From: Tricholoma matsutake
Lineage: Eukaryota; Basidiomycota; Agaricomycetes; Agaricales; Tricholomataceae
Length of the DNA: 64,000 nt
Assembly: GCA_026075535.2 (NCBI GenBank)
Contig: AP026549.1
Span: 4,588,001 to 4,652,000 of the forward strand
Direction: 5' to 3'
Each line of letters begins with the position of its first letter. The stretch's first letter is position 1. Positions 1-10,449 of the stretch are shown in pieces. Both the position numbers and the translations under genes were made by a program. Under the pieces are notes generated by a model that searched no databases, was not told the DNA's origin, and was given only the letters and a program-made list of their open reading frames with translations.

Positions 1-1050
1 AGCCATCAGTATGCGCCCCGATATTTCTTATGCCATCCAGCAACTCTTGCAATACCTTTGATTCTGATTGGGCTGACTGCCTCGATACGTGTCATAGTGT
101 AGGTGGATATATATGCTCCCTCAGTAGGAAGGACCTCATGTCCTTCACTGTCTTTGGCATGGGCCAATCACTGATTCCAGCCAGTTTTGTTTTGTCCATT
201 GCAAATTTGTGGGGTCTGATGATCATCCCAAGGAACTCAACTTCCTGTGTGCCAAACTTGCATTTCTCTACTTTCAGGTAGAGATCTTGCTCTTGTAGTC
301 ATTCAAGGACCCTTTCAGTCCTTATCCAGTGTTCTTCCTCCATCTTTGAGAAGATTAGGATGTTGTCCATGTAAATGACAAGCCATCCTTCATCTATCAT
401 ATCTTGGAAGATGTCATTCATCATTGCCTGGAAAGTTGCCGGTGAGTTGCACAGCCCAAAGAACATTACTGTGGGCTTGAACAGCCCCTGGTTAGTCTTG
501 AATGCTGCCTTCCACCTGTCTTCTTCTTTTATCCATACATTGTGGTATCCACATCGGATGTCTAGTTTTGTGAAAAACTTTACTCCCTTCAATTTGTCCA
601 AGAGGTCTCCTATCAGTGGAAGAGGGTAGTTGTTTTGGATCATCCCTTCATTCAGATAGTGGTAGTCTTGGTATGGTTGTAGAGCATCAGAGTCCTTTTT
701 TGATACAAAGAAAAATGGGGACACCATTGGCAATTTTGATGGTCAGATGTATCCTTTTTCCAGGTTTTTGTCTAGAAACTCATTGAGTTTCTCCTGTTCT
801 TTCAGTGTCAGTGGGTAGACTTTGCAATCCTTTGGTACAAAGCCTTCTTTCAGTTTGATCACATGATCCCATGGTCTGGATTCCAGGAATTGTTCAGATG
901 TGGCCTTCTCAAATACCTACCTGTCTGTACTTCTGGTATTCTGGTGGCAACAGGTTGTCTAGGGTTTGTTTGCTGGTCTCCTTTCCCTCTTCTTGTTTTT
1001 GTGCTAGTCATTGGGATATGGACATCTTTGCTCTAATCCATACATTTGAG
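1..1050 (-). pseudogene. Gypsy no. 1 reverse transcriptase, degenerate
   Basis: The clearest block is complement 299-733. It shows the RT palm motifs of Ty3/gypsy: the [11 protein letters not shown] block, the [18 protein letters not shown] block, the first catalytic Asp in [12 protein letters not shown], and the [18 protein letters not shown] block. The YxDD box reads YMDN, so the second catalytic aspartate is replaced by Asn. The codon pair GAC-AAC fits a G-to-A change at a former CpG. Downstream (complement 298-1) the thumb/connection region continues with stops (LYLKVEKCKFGTQEVEFLG is visible). Function is lost. Confidence 0.85.
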
Positions 1051-1918
1051 TTGAGTAGGTACTATGGGGAGTCCTTGCCTTTTGTGAGCCTGGAGATTGT
1101 GTTCATCTTCCATATGTATCTGTGTGTTGGTTTTTGGTGTTCCTTGGTTAGGGGTGGTTCCCTGTGTGGTTCAAATATGCCAATGACCAGTTTGCCTTGT
1201 ACATATGCAATCAGTGTTGAGTCATCCCTGAGTATGTCTTGTTCAGGGGTCTTTTCCATTGCTTGTATTTCTGTGCCTGTGTTACCTAGCAGTTCTTTGT
1301 TTGGTACCTCTTTGATCTTTACCTGAGGGGGTGTCTCCCATGGCATGGGTTCCTCAGCATTGGTTGTTTGATAGTCAGAGGTTCTGTTGTCACTGGTAGG
1401 GGTGACCCTTTGATGAGTGTCCTTTGAATGTCCTTTGTTTTACTGTGTGGCTCCATTTTTGAGTTTCTATTGCTGGGGCTAACCTCCTTTGTCAAGGCTA
1501 GCAGTTCCTTTATCTTGGAGAGGATGCGCCTCATCATAGTGCATTTGTCCTTTTCTTGTGCCTTTTCCAGTTGTTGTTTCCTGCCTGTTGTCTTTGCCAA
1601 TATTTGTTGGATGCAAGATAGCTCTTCCCTGGTCTTTGCCTCTATCCTCTGGTCATGGGACAGTTTGTTTGCCTTTTTGCTTGCTAGGCATTCTCATGTC
1701 TTGGCAACTATTTCTTGGGCAAGGGATAGTCTGTCCAACTTTTCTTTTGTGAGGTGTTCTTGTGTCTTGCCTCTGATCTTTCAGATTTGCACCATTTTGT
1801 CTTGTTTTCCTCCACCGTTGATGTTTACTCTGGGGAGGTTCAGGGTGTGCAGAATAGCTTCCTTGGCTCTTCTCATCGTCTCTGCAATCCATCAGATCTG
1901 AGCAAGATGTTCTTTGTC
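1051..1918 (-). pseudogene. Gypsy no. 1 linker between protease and RT
   Basis: This stretch lies between the recognisable protease and RT blocks of the same element. Short minus-strand open segments (complement 1062-1346, 1319-1600, 1653-1976) are Lys/Glu/Gln-rich and low in complexity, with frame changes between them. No catalytic motif is visible. It is probably the divergent spacer of the gypsy polyprotein. It is included so the interval is not read as an independent gene. Confidence 0.5.
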
Positions 1919-2272
1919 TCAGCACTTGAAAGTCCCTTTTTTCCAATTGATGATTGGGTTGATTTCCTGCAGCCATGGCAGGCCCAGAATCACTGATTCT
2001 TTACCTAGTATGGTGACCAGGTATTTCATTGGAAAGTTTTGTCCATTGATGTGGAGCCTCCCTTTCATGTATCTTGTGATGGTCCCCTGCTTGGTTGGGT
2101 TCCATCTACATTTGTGGCCCAAGGGATATATCTTCATCCCTTCTTCTTTGACAAACTTTGAGTTAATAAAGACTCCTTCTGCTCCTGAGTTGAGGAGCGC
2201 ATTCATTTTGACATCTTTGATGTTCTCTGACTCAGCCACCTGAATGGACAGGCACATAGATTGTCTATTCAT
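1919..2272 (-). pseudogene. Gypsy no. 1 aspartic protease
   Basis: This is a retropepsin-like domain. The flap-distal hallmark VILGLPWLQEINPIINW is intact. The active-site triad, normally D-S-G in the family, reads ALLNSGAEGVFI, so the catalytic Asp is Asn. The codon context CTC-AAC fits an ancestral CTC-GAC altered at a CpG. It should be proteolytically inactive. It follows the zinc knuckle and precedes RT, as expected for gypsy. Confidence 0.85.
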
Positions 2273-2428
2273 AGTGGCTAAGAGTACAGATCAAACAGGA
2301 ACTACAGTAGTGGCTGGTGTCATAGCAGCCCACTGTTTTAAAAACCTGATTCTCCAAAGAGGTTAAGGGCTTTCTCCCTCTCTTCTTCATCTAATTTGGC
2401 CAGCATGGCCCAGATATTCTGGTAGGTA

Positions 2429-2558
2429 TCAACTTCTGAGTGTAGCAGTTTTGGTAGGAGGGGGCATTGTCAATTCTCCCTTATGGTTGGACAATTGGTG
2501 TCTGGGTTGGTGGCAGGTGAAGCACAATCCTTTCTGATGTGCTCCTTTTGTTCTTGGT
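2429..2558 (-). pseudogene. Gypsy no. 1 gag zinc-knuckle remnant
   Basis: The minus strand encodes GLCFTCHQPRHQLSNHKG, a zinc knuckle in which the spacing C-x2-C-x4-H-x4-C is kept but the last Cys is His. It is the 3' end of gag. The upstream part resumes at 5966 on the far side of the inserted TIR element. Confidence 0.7.
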
Positions 2559-2862
2559 TCATTAATTGAGGTCTTTACACTGCCCCATATGTTCTGCATG
2601 GATCTGTGCAGAATTACAGGGACTCTGCATGGATCTGCATGGAATGTGGGCTCAAATGACAAGCTATTTTTGTTGGGAAACATAAGCACCCAGTCTGCAT
2701 GGAGTCCACATGGATCTGCACAGAATTTGTCATTTTTGCTCAGATTCCATGGATTTATTCCGTCCTAGTCTGCTACGGTGAGCTTGGACAGCTAGGACAT
2801 CTGAACAGATGACAACGTGGTTGTAATCATTTGTAAGCAGTAACAAAAGAGTGTTAGAACAG

Positions 2863-2932
2863 GGACTTGAACCCCAGACCTACTGATCATGAGAGTTAGC
2901 TGCACGTGCAACCACTACACCACAAGGGAATT
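2863..2932 (-). repeat. tRNA-like sequence (SINE head or tRNA pseudogene)
   Basis: On the minus strand there is an A-box-like GTGGTGTAGTGGTTGCAC and a B-box GGGTTCAAGTCCC at tRNA spacing, preceded by CCCTTGT. A CAT anticodon is possible, but the anticodon stem pairs poorly and no matching 3' acceptor strand is evident. The sequence downstream on the minus strand (2862-2790, TTTGTTACTGC...) may be a SINE body. I do not think it is a working tRNA. Confidence 0.5.
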
Positions 2933-2989
2933 GTACATCATGCACATTAATTAGATAGCATTGCCATGTGACATGATGACAAACCATGT

Positions 2990-3500
2990 AAGACACGTCA
3001 CCATGACTGCCAGCTCATCATTCACCACCACCACCATCAATGATGACCACACTGCCACCTCACTCCCTCCCTCCTTCCCTCTCTACCACCACCATCTCCA
3101 CTCTACCCACATCACCTCCACCCACTCCCAGCCCCATTCCATGGCCACAAAGAGCTGCAAACAAGCCGACCAGAAGCAATGCGGGCCCAAACAATGCAAT
3201 TGCATTGTTTGGGCCATAGGTAATTTTTTATTATTTGTTTCTTCTTTTTATCAACTAACTAATTGTTTTCTTTGTTTTTTGGGTTCTAATCTACAGGTAA
3301 TGATGGACAACAATGTGGGACAATGCACGGCCATGCAAACCCCCCTCCTCCCTGTTTTGACAGGATGTGAGGGTGTCAATGAGGGACAGGAGGGAGATGA
3401 GGGACGCCGTGAGACCCCAGAAGGGGGATACCAACCAAGTAAACACCCAGCTACCCCCCGTAAACGCGCCACATCATGCTGACCCCCCCAAACCCCCCCA
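2990..3500. repeat. Dispersed non-coding repeat family, copy A
   Basis: This matches 10450-10960 in the same orientation. Shared blocks include a pyrimidine-rich start with CTACCACCACCA, a GGGCCCAAA palindromic core, a T-rich stretch containing ACTAATTGTTTTCTTT, and GTGAGGGTGT followed by a GGGATACC box. The T-rich part resembles an intron (GTAA, a branch-like CTAACTAAT, CTACAG). Open frames here are products of compositional skew. Confidence 0.75.
3184..3215. repeat. Perfect 32-bp palindrome
   Basis: The half-site GGCCCAAACAATGCAA is followed immediately by its exact reverse complement, with no spacer (centre 3199/3200). It could form a hairpin or cruciform. The equivalent site in copy B (about 10576-10605) is only palindromic at its outer 8 bases. 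Confidence 0.95.
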
Positions 3501-3559
3501 AACAGACAAAAACGAGCACCAGGGCCCCACCATGACCACCCACAGCAATGGATGACACA

Positions 3560-4135
3560 CCACCCACCCCCAGCCCCACGAGCAACTGCTCGAGGGGTGG
3601 ATCACGGGTGGAACGACCACGACAACACCCAGAAGGAGGAGGAGATGACACTGCCACAATGACCACCCGCCCCCAGCCTCATGAGCACCTGCTTGTGGGG
3701 TGGATAAGGGTGGAACAGTGAGGACAACGGGGGGACAATGATTGGGGGATGACAAACAGGAGATGCCACCCAGGACTGACCCCCACAACACTGACGAAAC
3801 TGACACCAACCACAGAATGACACACCACCCACCTCCAGCCTCGCGAGCAACTGCTTGTGGGGTGGATGGTGGGTGGAATGATGATGAGGGGGATGGGAGA
3901 TGAGAGGAAAGGGAGACAAGGGGGGAGGGGGGATCGAGACGATGAGGGAGACAACGATGACACCCACCTGGGGGGAGGAGGGGAGACAGTGAGGGAGACC
4001 AACAGGGATGACACCAACGCCACACTGCCAGGAACAGCGGGGGGACAACAACACCAACCCACACCAACCCACAACACTAATGACAACTGGCACCCCCCAC
4101 CACCACCGTGAGTGACTGCTCATGGGGTGAATACG
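3560..4135. repeat. Recurring ~30-bp motif with imperfect dyad
   Basis: A motif of the form CAGCCTCGCGAGCAACTGCT followed by TGTGGGGTGGAT recurs at about 3573, 3674, 3836 and (weaker) 4104. A further copy lies at 5391. Each holds a GAGCA-xx-TGCTC-type dyad. Intervening DNA is strongly strand-asymmetric, which creates long spurious open frames on both strands. Confidence 0.7.
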
Positions 4136-4199
4136 GGGGTGCAAGAGTGTGGGAACAACAGGGAACAGGGAAGGAGGACCACCCACCACCACCACGATG

Positions 4200-5390
4200 A
4201 TAGGTTGTCTCCTCGGCTCAAAGGCCGATACACCATTCCAACCACATTCTAATCACATCAGCTAACTCCTATGAGGTCCCAGAAGCAGCGCGACCACTCC
4301 CGACCAAGTCTACCGAGTGTGATATGGTATCGACCACGTCGATTGTACTTAGAAATCACATCGCACAACCTTAGGACTACCTTGAAAGCCCCTAAGATCC
4401 CTCTAAACGACCATCAAACATCCCCAATCAACCTCAAACAACTGTGAACACAATCAAGCATTGTCGAACATTGTCGAACATTGTCGAGCATCATTGAGCA
4501 TTATCAATCGATATCGAGAGACTATGAGCGACATCAGGTGCTGCCTTCATTATCTAAATGGTGGAAGACCATGCACCAGGAAGTATTCCAACTCATGCTC
4601 AAACCTGCTGATAGTAGGTCAGCCTCGTTCCAAGTTCCTATCGCATACAGAACCCGCTGGATGGATTATTGTGAGACTTAGCATGGTTTATACACAAAGG
4701 ACAGTCCCCTTTCAGTTCTATACCCTTTATTACTCTTTCATCATATGATATATATCTTTCTTGTTTGGATTCCAGTCTCCTTTTTGGCCTTGTGCCTTAA
4801 CTCATATCTTTTGCCTCATGTTCTACACATGTTTCTTATACCATTTCAGGAAGTTTCTTTAAAACATATAAAACTCTGTAGTATCTACTTAGAAACAAAA
4901 AGAAATTGTCTTCACCTATCGTCTCATATTAAGTTCTAAGAATCAGATCTATCCTCTAAAACAATCTAAACTTCTACGAGTTTTCTCGATCAACAAGAAA
5001 CCTCTGCGACCATCGTTGTCCTTGATCTTCCTATGATCCTCTTGTTGCTAGCACTAGCAAACCATTTCAACACTTCCTAGCCATCGGCTATAGTCTTTGT
5101 ATACTATTGACCTATCAAAAGGTCCCCAGAATTCACACTTTGACCATCGGTGATAGAACTCGTTCACTGTCGATCTCATCGATCATCCTCGATATCGATC
5201 AATACCCCATCGGACCTCGTCAAATACCTTTGTCCCCTATAGCACTACCTTCGCAACTAGTACCCACTAGTTATCTTTCTATCGGTTGGACCACAAACAT
5301 TCAGAACGACTCGCACCCTTCCTCTGACTCGTCGCAAATATCATCAGTTGCCTCATCAGCTGTTTTGGTGGTTTTCCCAGGTTGAGTATC
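4200..5390. other. No gene recognised inside the TIR element
   Basis: The sequence is AT-rich with short direct repeats (for example ATTGTCGAACATTGTCGA near 4461-4490). Open frames are short, lack motifs and show no plausible splice structure. I see no coding or RNA gene here. Confidence 0.6.
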
Positions 5391-5965
5391 ATCAGCGAGC
5401 CCCTGCTTGTGGGGTGGATGGGAGAGATGATGATGATGATGTGCAGCCCCACCACTGCTGACTGCTATGTGAGAGGTGAGAGTCATGGGTGCACGAGGGG
5501 GATTGTGGGGGGAGCAGGTGGCCCTCGCATTTGTGAGGGGTTTTTTTTTGTCAAATTAGTAGTCCTCCCACTCATGAGGGAGCTTAGATGTATATTACAT
5601 AAATCATACCCTTCATATGTGTGAGGGGGTCAATAAACTATATAATAAATCTATAAAAATTAAGTGACTACTTGAATAGTTTGACTATGATAGTAATAAA
5701 TATGGTAGTAATAAATACCCAAATTACCTCATGCACTCCATGCGGATTAATGCAGACTCCATGCCAAATGGGAAAGGATTCTTCATTTGGGTCACCACTT
5801 GGTTGGAGTCCATGCAGACTTATGTGGACTCCACACAGACTGGGGGTGTAATGTTTCATTTTGGTCACCAGATGGTCGGACTCTGCACAGAGTCCGCACA
5901 ATCCACACAGAGTCTGCACAGTCCACACGGAACATATGGGGCAGTGTAAATTACAGCATTAATTG

Positions 5966-6500
5966 GTTGATGTCAAGAGAGGACTGTTCTCTCTTTGTTG
6001 TGTTGTTTTTCTTGTCATTCTGCCGGGTCTTTCCCAGGATTGCCATGGCTCATTTCCATTGGCCTTCATACTTTGAAGCTGTCTTTATTCAGCCTTTGAG
6101 AGTATTGGGTACCATTTCCATCATGTGTACCCTCTTCAATAATTTGGGATGCAGGCCATTTGATCATGGCTGCATCTTCTGTGATTCCTGTCCTGTCTTT
6201 CAGGATGCAGAATTTTGCCATGTATTCTTTGAGGTTTCCAGAACCTTGTTTGAGATCCTTAATCTCCATTTTTGCTGTTCTGGCATCGTCAATCAGTGAG
6301 AAGGCCTCTAGGACCTTTGGTCTAAAGTCTGCATAGTCACCAAATCCCTTGGATTGGTGTTGGCTGACAAACACCTGTGCCCAGGCAGCCACTGTCTCTC
6401 CATTCATGAAGGACAGTGCAAAAATGATCTTCTTGTCATTTGTGTCATAGACCTGGTCATTGATTCACAAGTAGAGGTCTATCTCCTGCAGGAACTTAGT
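5966..6500 (-). pseudogene. Gypsy no. 1 gag (middle part)
   Basis: The best frame is complement 6066-6407: ETVAAWAQVFVSQHQSKGFG, a DFRPKVLEAFSLID segment and an LKEYMAKFCILKDRTGIT segment. This is a Retrotrans_gag-type capsid domain. Reading upstream, LYL-xx-NDQVYDTNDKKI lies just before the hAT insertion and continues at 7732. It is interrupted at both ends by other elements and contains stops, so it is a remnant. Confidence 0.8.
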
Positions 6501-6508
6501 GGTCTTGG

Positions 6509-7723
6509 TAGTGTTTTAAGGTCCAGTTAAGTCTGATTTTTTCCATCTAAATGGGGCAACTGCAGCTGCAACCGGTCCAGGACTGACCCAGATATTGGTG
6601 GACTGCAACTGGATTACATAGGACTGGTCCAAATGGATTTTTGTTGTAAAATTTGTTGTGCCAATACTGTTGAGATTCACACCGTGATCGCTCAATTTGA
6701 TGCGTGTTCTACTTCTGGCACATCTCTTTGATGCGCAAGACAAACACGGTATGTGATCAGCCAACATCAGCCTCTTTGATGCGTGTACTATTATTAACAC
6801 TCCCTTTGATGCGTTTACACAAAGGCATCAAAGGCATCTTTTCTCTCGTCTTGTTCTTTATTAGACTGAACACATATATATATGGGTAGTTAGATACATG
6901 ATCACCTCAGTCACTTATACAAGGACTGAGGTGAGCATCGCATACTATATTTTCCACACAGTAAATGATACTTACTGTACCTTAGTATATTTCTTGCATA
7001 CTCTAGGTACAGTCTCGTGTATTGAGTCACTTATACAAGGACTGAGTATATTTCTTGCATACTCTAGGTTGATTTTCTACAAATACAACCTATCCATTTC
7101 TCAACAACTAGTCCCTGGACCATTTAATTGTTATATGGGCACTTGGACATTGTAATTTCCTGGCAATTGGTCTAACTTCTAAGAGATTTCATCAAGATCT
7201 GACTGATATATGACCAAAATGAAAGTACATTGTATTACATGTTGTAGTTTGTAGTTTGTAGTTTGTAGTTTGTAGTATGTAGTTACAACTTGTCAGGGCT
7301 GTTAAATGAATCAAATCCACATGGTACAGATGTTTATGTATGTTATTCCTTTGCCTTGGATAATGTCCAATTGTGCCCAACATTTTTGTAGCACAAGAAA
7401 TAAGCAGTACAATCACAACTACTCAAATCACAACAAAATACTCACATCAAAATGTATTTGGTCATATCTCTCTCAGTTCTCAACTGTTTTTGATGGTCCA
7501 GAGAGTGAAATTGATGTGATTATGTGTGGAAGTCTGGGAGTATGGCTCACATAACATATGAACCAGTTTTCATCAGTTCAATGATATTCTTCAAAGCAAA
7601 AGACTGGCAACTGGAATGCAAAAGACTGGTCCTATAAATAGCCACCTGGTGAACCAGACTTCAGTTCAGTTCAGTTCAGTTTTGGTCTTTTTCCAGTTTG
7701 TGGGACTGGACCTTTAAACACTA
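6509..7723. mobile_element. Non-autonomous hAT-like element (1,215 bp)
   Basis: The terminal inverted repeats are TAGTGTTTTAAGGTCCAGT (6509-6527) and its near-exact inverse (7705-7723, one mismatch). It is flanked by the 8-bp duplication GGTCTTGG (6501-6508 and 7724-7731). An 8-bp duplication with ends starting TAG-x-G is the hAT signature. No transposase is present. Internal features are a direct repeat containing GTATATTTCTTGCATACTCT (about 6983 and 7045), a (GTAGTTT)n tract at 7243-7280 and four CAGTT units near 7664. It splits gypsy no. 1 gag exactly at the duplicated 8 bases. Confidence 0.88.
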
Positions 7724-7731
7724 GGTCTTGG

Positions 7732-8270
7732 TCTGCTCTCCTGAGAAGTTGGTGGGTGCTCAGATTTGGATGTCCTTTGTGGACATCAGTGTGGTTGCAG
7801 CAGGTTTGGACATCTCATTGTAGAGGTCATCAGTTTCATCTGGGGAAAGTAGGAACTGGTTTGATGTTTCAGGTGGAGGGGTGTGCAGCTGTTTGAAATC
7901 TTTGTCAGTGAGGTATTCTCCTTGTTGTCTTTCAGTTGATATGTAGAACCAATGTTGTGCTGGGGGCGAGTAATGGACTAGTCTTCTATTGTATCAGTAC
8001 CAAGATGTGGTTCTGCTTCTCTTGGTGGTTGGTCTGGGGTTAGTCTAAACCTGGGTCATTGGGTGGTGTTTTGAGACATATTGCCTACACCTAGGTAGGT
8101 GGGCTATCAGATAGTTTAGATCTTATGTTAAGGGCAAAGCCTCAACCACTTGATCTATCAATCTTCCATGAGGTGCTTCTTCAGTGGGTCATTTGGCACT
8201 GTTCCTTACTCAGAGCTTCCGATGTAAAGTCAACAGTGTGCTCCAGCAAAACTTCTGCATAGAGTATCAG
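7732..8270 (-). pseudogene. Gypsy no. 1 gag N-terminal part and leader
   Basis: The minus strand reads LHTPPPETSNQFLLSPDETD and then an APTNFSGEQTKT block, the usual entry into the gypsy gag domain (FSG..TK), with one internal stop. It joins the 5966-6500 segment once the hAT-like insertion is removed. Beyond about 8060 the frame is lost and the sequence is probably the untranslated leader. Confidence 0.7.
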
Positions 8271-8279
8271 GGTTCAGAT

Positions 8280-8633
8280 ACTAAGGGGCTTCCTTAGCAG
8301 TTTCAAGTAGAGTTTGCAAGTTGCAAGTTAAGACTGTAGATTGCCTAGATCTAAACTAAGGACATCACTACTACTACTTGCAGTACTAGAGTTGATGTCC
8401 TTATCAGCCAATCACAACATATCAAGCAAGGATGGCAGAACAATAAGCCTCATGCCTAGCATGAGGCATCCGATGTCATGGAGTGCTGCAGTGCAGCATG
8501 TCAAGTGTGGGATTCTGACATCATGGATCCGATGTCAAGGGGTGCTGCAGCTCGGTAGTTTAACATCATTACAGATGGTCAGTAGTTTAACATCATTACA
8601 GATGCCCTGTGTTACAATGGGAAAATTGTAACA
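8280..8633 (-). repeat. Probable 5' LTR of gypsy no. 1
   Basis: On the minus strand the sequence begins TGTTACAATTTTCCCATTG at 8633, a common gypsy LTR start. It lies immediately before the leader and gag. The inner edge is unclear and no second copy is in the window, so this is tentative. It contains the small palindrome ATGCCTAGCAT (8452-8462) and a direct repeat of AGTAGTTTAACATCATTACAG (about 8555 and 8581). Confidence 0.4.
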
Positions 8634-8649
8634 CTTTGCATGGCAGTTC

Positions 8650-10130
8650 TGAGTTCTCTATAGGACATGTATCTGACTGTAAATAGCTGAGACTGATCTG
8701 TTGAGGTGGTGCTGTTGCAGTTGCTGCAACATTAATGAGTGGCCTGTCACTATATCATCATGAAACCATGTTACAGAAGGCAGCTTCATGTGAGCTGTAA
8801 AATGATTGTGTGCATAGTGAATCACACCTTTCAATGCAACATACACTGCTCATTGTTTGCAGTGATTCTAATGACATGAGGCAAAATTGGTGTCACTCCC
8901 TCTGGCTATTCAAATGCCAGCAAAGGGGGCAGGTGGTGAAATGTTGTTATCCTCACTTGCCTCAATTACAGGTTGTGCAGCATCATATCAATTCATGCTG
9001 GAAGTTATCTAGGTGTCCTTGCAAGCTTTGGCCAGCTATTGGAAATGTTGAAACAACATATGTATTTTTAGTTCTCTCTTGCATTGAGGGGTGTGTTGCT
9101 ACTGTGCACCTTCAAACTAATGGCATAATAATCTGATTGTGTTGCAAAACATGTTGAAGTATTGATGAAATGCTAGTGAAAAACCCAAACTGAAACTCTG
9201 GAGACATGTGTATCAGTCCTCTTCACATGTATTCATGAACCTCTTTCAAAGACTGGAGACATTGACCAGGTTGTCCATTTGCATGGTTGTTGAATCCAAG
9301 GATCAATTCAGTCATCAAGTTGTTATTAATCTCTGCCCAAGTAATAGTGTTCAACTGGGCTACTTCCTTCCAAGTATTAAACAGCACTGTGACAACAGCA
9401 TCATAGGCACAGCTGTTATATGACCATTGAGTACCCTCTGGCAGCCACAAAACTCCATAGGCTGTACTATCATTGTTATTACTTATCATATTGATTGGAA
9501 TAAGTGAACTTCTATCCTTTGTCTTCTGTATTTTCACCATTAGCTCAGACTCCATTAAATTATCTTCAGGAGCATCTTTCCATTTGCTAGACATCCCAGG
9601 AGATTTAGTATTAGACTGAGTTTCTGTAGTGTCAGAGTCTTTCTTTACATGAGTTGAAGGTTTGATCAAGCCATGTGTCCACTCTAAATAAGGATCCCCA
9701 GGTCCCCATTGCAATGCCTCATGCATAGTAATGGGCATGAAATTTGCTCCTTTCTTTTTGCAAGACAAAGAAATAAGCTCCTTCTGTTGAACTCCCATCA
9801 TAATGTCTGCATCCAATTTGCCACAAAATTTTGAAGTTGTGATTGCATCCAACATTTCCAATTCATGAAATTCTTGTCTCAATGCACCTGAAGCCCTTGA
9901 ATCTTATGGGCATGAAAGCCAGAAAGAATCAGTGTTCCAGCAGCAGTTGAGCCTCTTGATGTAATAAGCTTGATGTGATTTACTGTGACCCAAATCTACC
10001 ACATTCTGATGACATGTTTGCCCTGTGAGGCATAATCCATCATTGCAAAATTGGGCAAAATCTCCACTTGGTTACAGGAAATGTTGAGATGAGTGTCTAT
10101 CAGGCAGCCGCACTGATGTTGTCACTGACA
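8650..10130 (-). pseudogene. PIF1-like helicase C-terminus with peptidase-like tail
   Basis: Minus-strand fragments in several frames show PNFAMMDYASQGK (about 10060), SRGSTAAGTLILSGFHAHK (about 9940), RQEFHELEMLDAITTSKFCG (9880), then a Cys box YNSCAYDAVVTVLFNTW (about 9400) and a His box LKGVIHYAHNHFTAHM (about 8830). The first blocks match the end of agaricomycete PIF1-type helicases (DYASQGKTR..NVVDL, then ALSR..SAAGTLIL), which are found in Helitron-like elements. The Cys and His boxes look like a ubiquitin-peptidase-type domain fused behind the helicase. Frameshifts and stops abound. I found no Helitron 3' end. Confidence 0.65.
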
Positions 10131-10449
10131 TTTTTGTGAGTGGTACAAACATGTCATGGCGACCCATCTATTTGCACATCAGTGGGAGGATTCAGTAGAC
10201 ACACAAATAAAGTCTGGAGAACATGTTGCCCTTCTGAATTTGTGGTATACTCCCAAGAATGAACAGCTTCTTGCCCCTTTGTTCCGAGTTCTCAATCTAT
10301 TGAGAACAAGGTTTGGATGGGATAAGTTGAGTGTATGTCTCATGGCCTCTAACCCTGCTGCAGCATGTTAAAAATAGCATGTTGTAAAAATAGCATGGTC
10401 TGCTCCTATTGATGTGTATGACAAAGCATATATATGTACTTGCTACTGT
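10131..10449. other. No gene recognised between helicase remnant and repeat copy B
   Basis: Only short motif-free open frames occur, the longest on the plus strand at 10156-10371. The sequence may be further decayed helicase coding DNA on the minus strand, but I cannot align it by eye. Confidence 0.4.

Larger units (their letters stand above)
2569..5956. mobile_element. 3.4 kb TIR element nested in gypsy no. 1 gag, no transposase seen
   Basis: The left end (2569-2594) and right end (5930-5956) carry inverted repeats sharing TTTACACTGCCCCATATG and TTC. The element is flanked by the 9-bp direct repeat CATTAATTG (2560-2568 and 5957-5965). Removing the insert and one repeat copy rejoins gag. Both subterminal regions (2595-2760 and 5725-5925) are crowded with short variants of TGCATGGA/TCCATGC, as at transposase-binding ends. 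Inside are a tRNA-like block, GA/CT-skewed repeats and a perfect 32-bp palindrome, but no credible coding sequence. It is probably a non-autonomous element; its superfamily is uncertain (an 8-9 bp duplication would fit hAT, Mutator or KDZ). Confidence 0.75.
1..8633 (-). mobile_element. Decayed Ty3/gypsy retroelement no. 1 (runs off the left edge)
   Basis: On the minus strand the order is probable 5' LTR (about 8280-8633), gag (8060-7732, then 6500-5966), zinc knuckle and protease (2558-1919), linker and reverse transcriptase (about 1900-1). This is standard gypsy gag-PR-RT order; RNase H and integrase would lie left of base 1. Gag is interrupted twice, by a hAT-like element (6509-7723) and a TIR element (2569-5956). 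Each insertion has a target duplication, and reading across one copy of the duplication restores gag sequence. Stops and frame changes are frequent, so the element is dead. CpG is very rare: I count 6 in bases 1-600. Confidence 0.85.

Noticed and set aside
2863..2932. Functional tRNA-Met gene
   Set aside because: The anticodon stem pairs poorly and no proper acceptor stem is seen.
3474..4195. Overlapping minus-strand ORFs of about 200 codons
   Set aside because: They arise from C-rich/G-rich strand asymmetry in repeats. Three frames are open at once and none has motifs.
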